Below the pieces are notes generated by a model. It did no database searches. It saw only the letters and a program-made list of their open reading frames with translations, and had not been told where the DNA came from. From positions 50,394 to 55,671 of the forward strand of contig NZ_KL585425.1 of the NCBI RefSeq assembly GCF_000721935.1: a stretch of 5,278 nucleotides of DNA, written 5' to 3'. Positions 4,478-5,278 of the stretch are shown piece by piece; the first letter of the stretch is position 1; the number at the start of each line of letters is the position of its first letter. The stretch is from Streptomyces sp. NRRL WC-3549 (GTDB lineage Bacteria > Actinomycetota > Actinomycetes > Streptomycetales > Streptomycetaceae). A program made the position numbers and the translations under genes.

Positions 4478-5278
4478 ATGGCAGGCAACACGGAGCCGTT
4501 GTCGCCGCGGGCCAAGCTCGCCGTGACGGCGGGCAAGGCCGCGGCGGCGGTGTCGCGCGCCGCGGGGCGCGGCAGCGGATCGGTGATCGGCGGCCGGGTG
4601 GCGCTCAAGCTCGACCCCGACCTGCTGGGGCGGCTGGCGCAGCACCTGGACGTGATCCTCGTGTCCGCGACGAACGGCAAGACGACCACGACCCGGCTGA
4701 TCGCGGAGGCCCTGCGGGCCGCCGGACCGGTCGTGTCGAACGCGCTCGGTGCCAACATGCCCGCGGGGATCACCTCCGCGCTGGCCGGCGGTTCGGACGC
4801 GAAGTACGGCGTGATCGAGGTCGACGAGAAGTACCTCGCCGGGGTCGCGCGCGACACCACCCCGAAGGTGATCGCGCTGCTGAACCTCTCCCGCGACCAG
4901 CTGGACCGGGCCGCGGAGACCCGGATGCTGGCCGAGAAGTGGCGTGAGGGGCTGTCCGGTTCGAAGGCCGTGATCGTGGCCAACGCGGACGACCCGCTGA
5001 TCGTCTGGGCCGCGTCCTCCTCCCCCAACGTGGTGTGGGTGGCGGCCGGTCAGGCCTGGAAGGACGACGCCTGGTCCTGCCCGTCCTGCGGCGGTGTGAT
5101 GCAGCGCCCCGGCGACGACTGGTTCTGCGGCGAGTGCGGTTTCCGCCGCCCCGCGCCGAGCTGGGCGCTCAACGGCGACTACGTACTGGACCCGCACGGT
5201 TCCGCGTGGCCGATCCACCTCCAGCTGCCGGGCCGCGCCAACAAGGCGAACGCCACCAGTTCGGCCGCCGTCGCGGCG
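4478..5278 (+). CDS. murT: Lipid II isoglutaminyl synthase subunit MurT (Mur ligase family), 5' part
   Basis: 267 codons are visible; the gene runs off the right edge. ATG 4478 follows a strong AAGGAGG (4461-4467) by 10 nt. MurT works with the glutaminase GatD to amidate D-Glu of the lipid II stem peptide to D-isoglutamine in the cytoplasm, using ATP and glutamine-derived ammonia. Visible features: an Ala-rich N-terminus (13-34); the Mur-ligase P-loop SATNGKTTTT (63-72); EVDEKY (114-119), with acidic residues expected to bind Mg; NLSRDQLDR (136-144), the Mur-ligase Asn/Asp motif; and NADDP (169-173). Four cysteines, C201-x2-C204 and C217-x2-C220, make the zinc-ribbon-like insertion that separates MurT from MurC-F. 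The missing part should hold the rest of the ATPase domain and the C-terminal DUF1727 domain. gatD is expected immediately downstream, as in most actinobacteria and Gram-positive cocci. Confidence 0.93.
   Translation, partial: MAGNTEPLSPRAKLAVTAGKAAAAVSRAAGRGSGSVIGGRVALKLDPDLLGRLAQHLDVILVSATNGKTTTTRLIAEALRAAGPVVSNALGANMPAGITSALAGGSDAKYGVIEVDEKYLAGVARDTTPKVIALLNLSRDQLDRAAETRMLAEKWREGLSGSKAVIVANADDPLIVWAASSSPNVVWVAAGQAWKDDAWSCPSCGGVMQRPGDDWFCGECGFRRPAPSWALNGDYVLDPHGSAWPIHLQLPGRANKANATSSAAVAA

Noticed and set aside
4384..5028. In-frame upstream extension of the deformylase to 403 residues
   Set aside because: The added sequence is antisense to murT and lacks deformylase similarity; the enzyme domain is complete from GTG 4383.
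3428..5218. Open minus-strand frame of about 596 codons
   Set aside because: It runs antisense to murT and overlaps the deformylase and TetR genes in another frame. Its product is Arg/Pro/Gly-rich with no recognisable motif. Long antisense frames are common in high-GC DNA.

Overview
The window is ordinary high-GC actinobacterial chromosome, most likely Streptomyces. The evidence is the strong G/C third-position bias in every credible gene, GTG starts, compact gene spacing and actinobacterial forms of the families present. It holds eight protein genes, two of them cut by the window edges. I see no RNA gene, insertion sequence, CRISPR array or prophage signal.

Left part (1-1651). The 3' end of a TesB-type acyl-CoA thioesterase runs into the window. 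It converges, with an 11-bp gap, on a small minus-strand gene for a cysteine-motif (DUF6011-like) protein. A 200-bp gap follows, in which I see no convincing promoter. Then come two plus-strand genes that overlap by ATGA: a GNAT acetyltransferase resembling the tabtoxin-resistance (Ttr) group, and a cysteine-type glutathione peroxidase that keeps the full catalytic tetrad and a candidate resolving cysteine.

Middle part (1652-3816). A perfect 14-bp inverted repeat separates the peroxidase from a convergent minus-strand acyl-CoA dehydrogenase. That dehydrogenase is divergent from a TetR-family regulator. The 171-bp gap between them carries three half-sites (GTTACC / GGTAAC / GTTACC) laid over a plausible dehydrogenase promoter, so the TetR protein very probably controls the dehydrogenase and perhaps itself.

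Right part (3817-5278). A GC-rich hairpin separates the TetR gene from a convergent minus-strand peptide deformylase with all three signature motifs. The deformylase diverges from a plus-strand murT, the Mur-ligase-like subunit of lipid II isoglutaminyl synthase, which is cut by the right edge. Its partner gatD should lie just beyond. The two candidate promoters in the 94-bp gap overlap at their -10 elements.

No undescribed multi-gene system is evident. The best leads are the dehydrogenase/TetR operator architecture, the Ttr-like acetyltransferase coupled to a peroxidase, and the overlapping deformylase/murT promoters.
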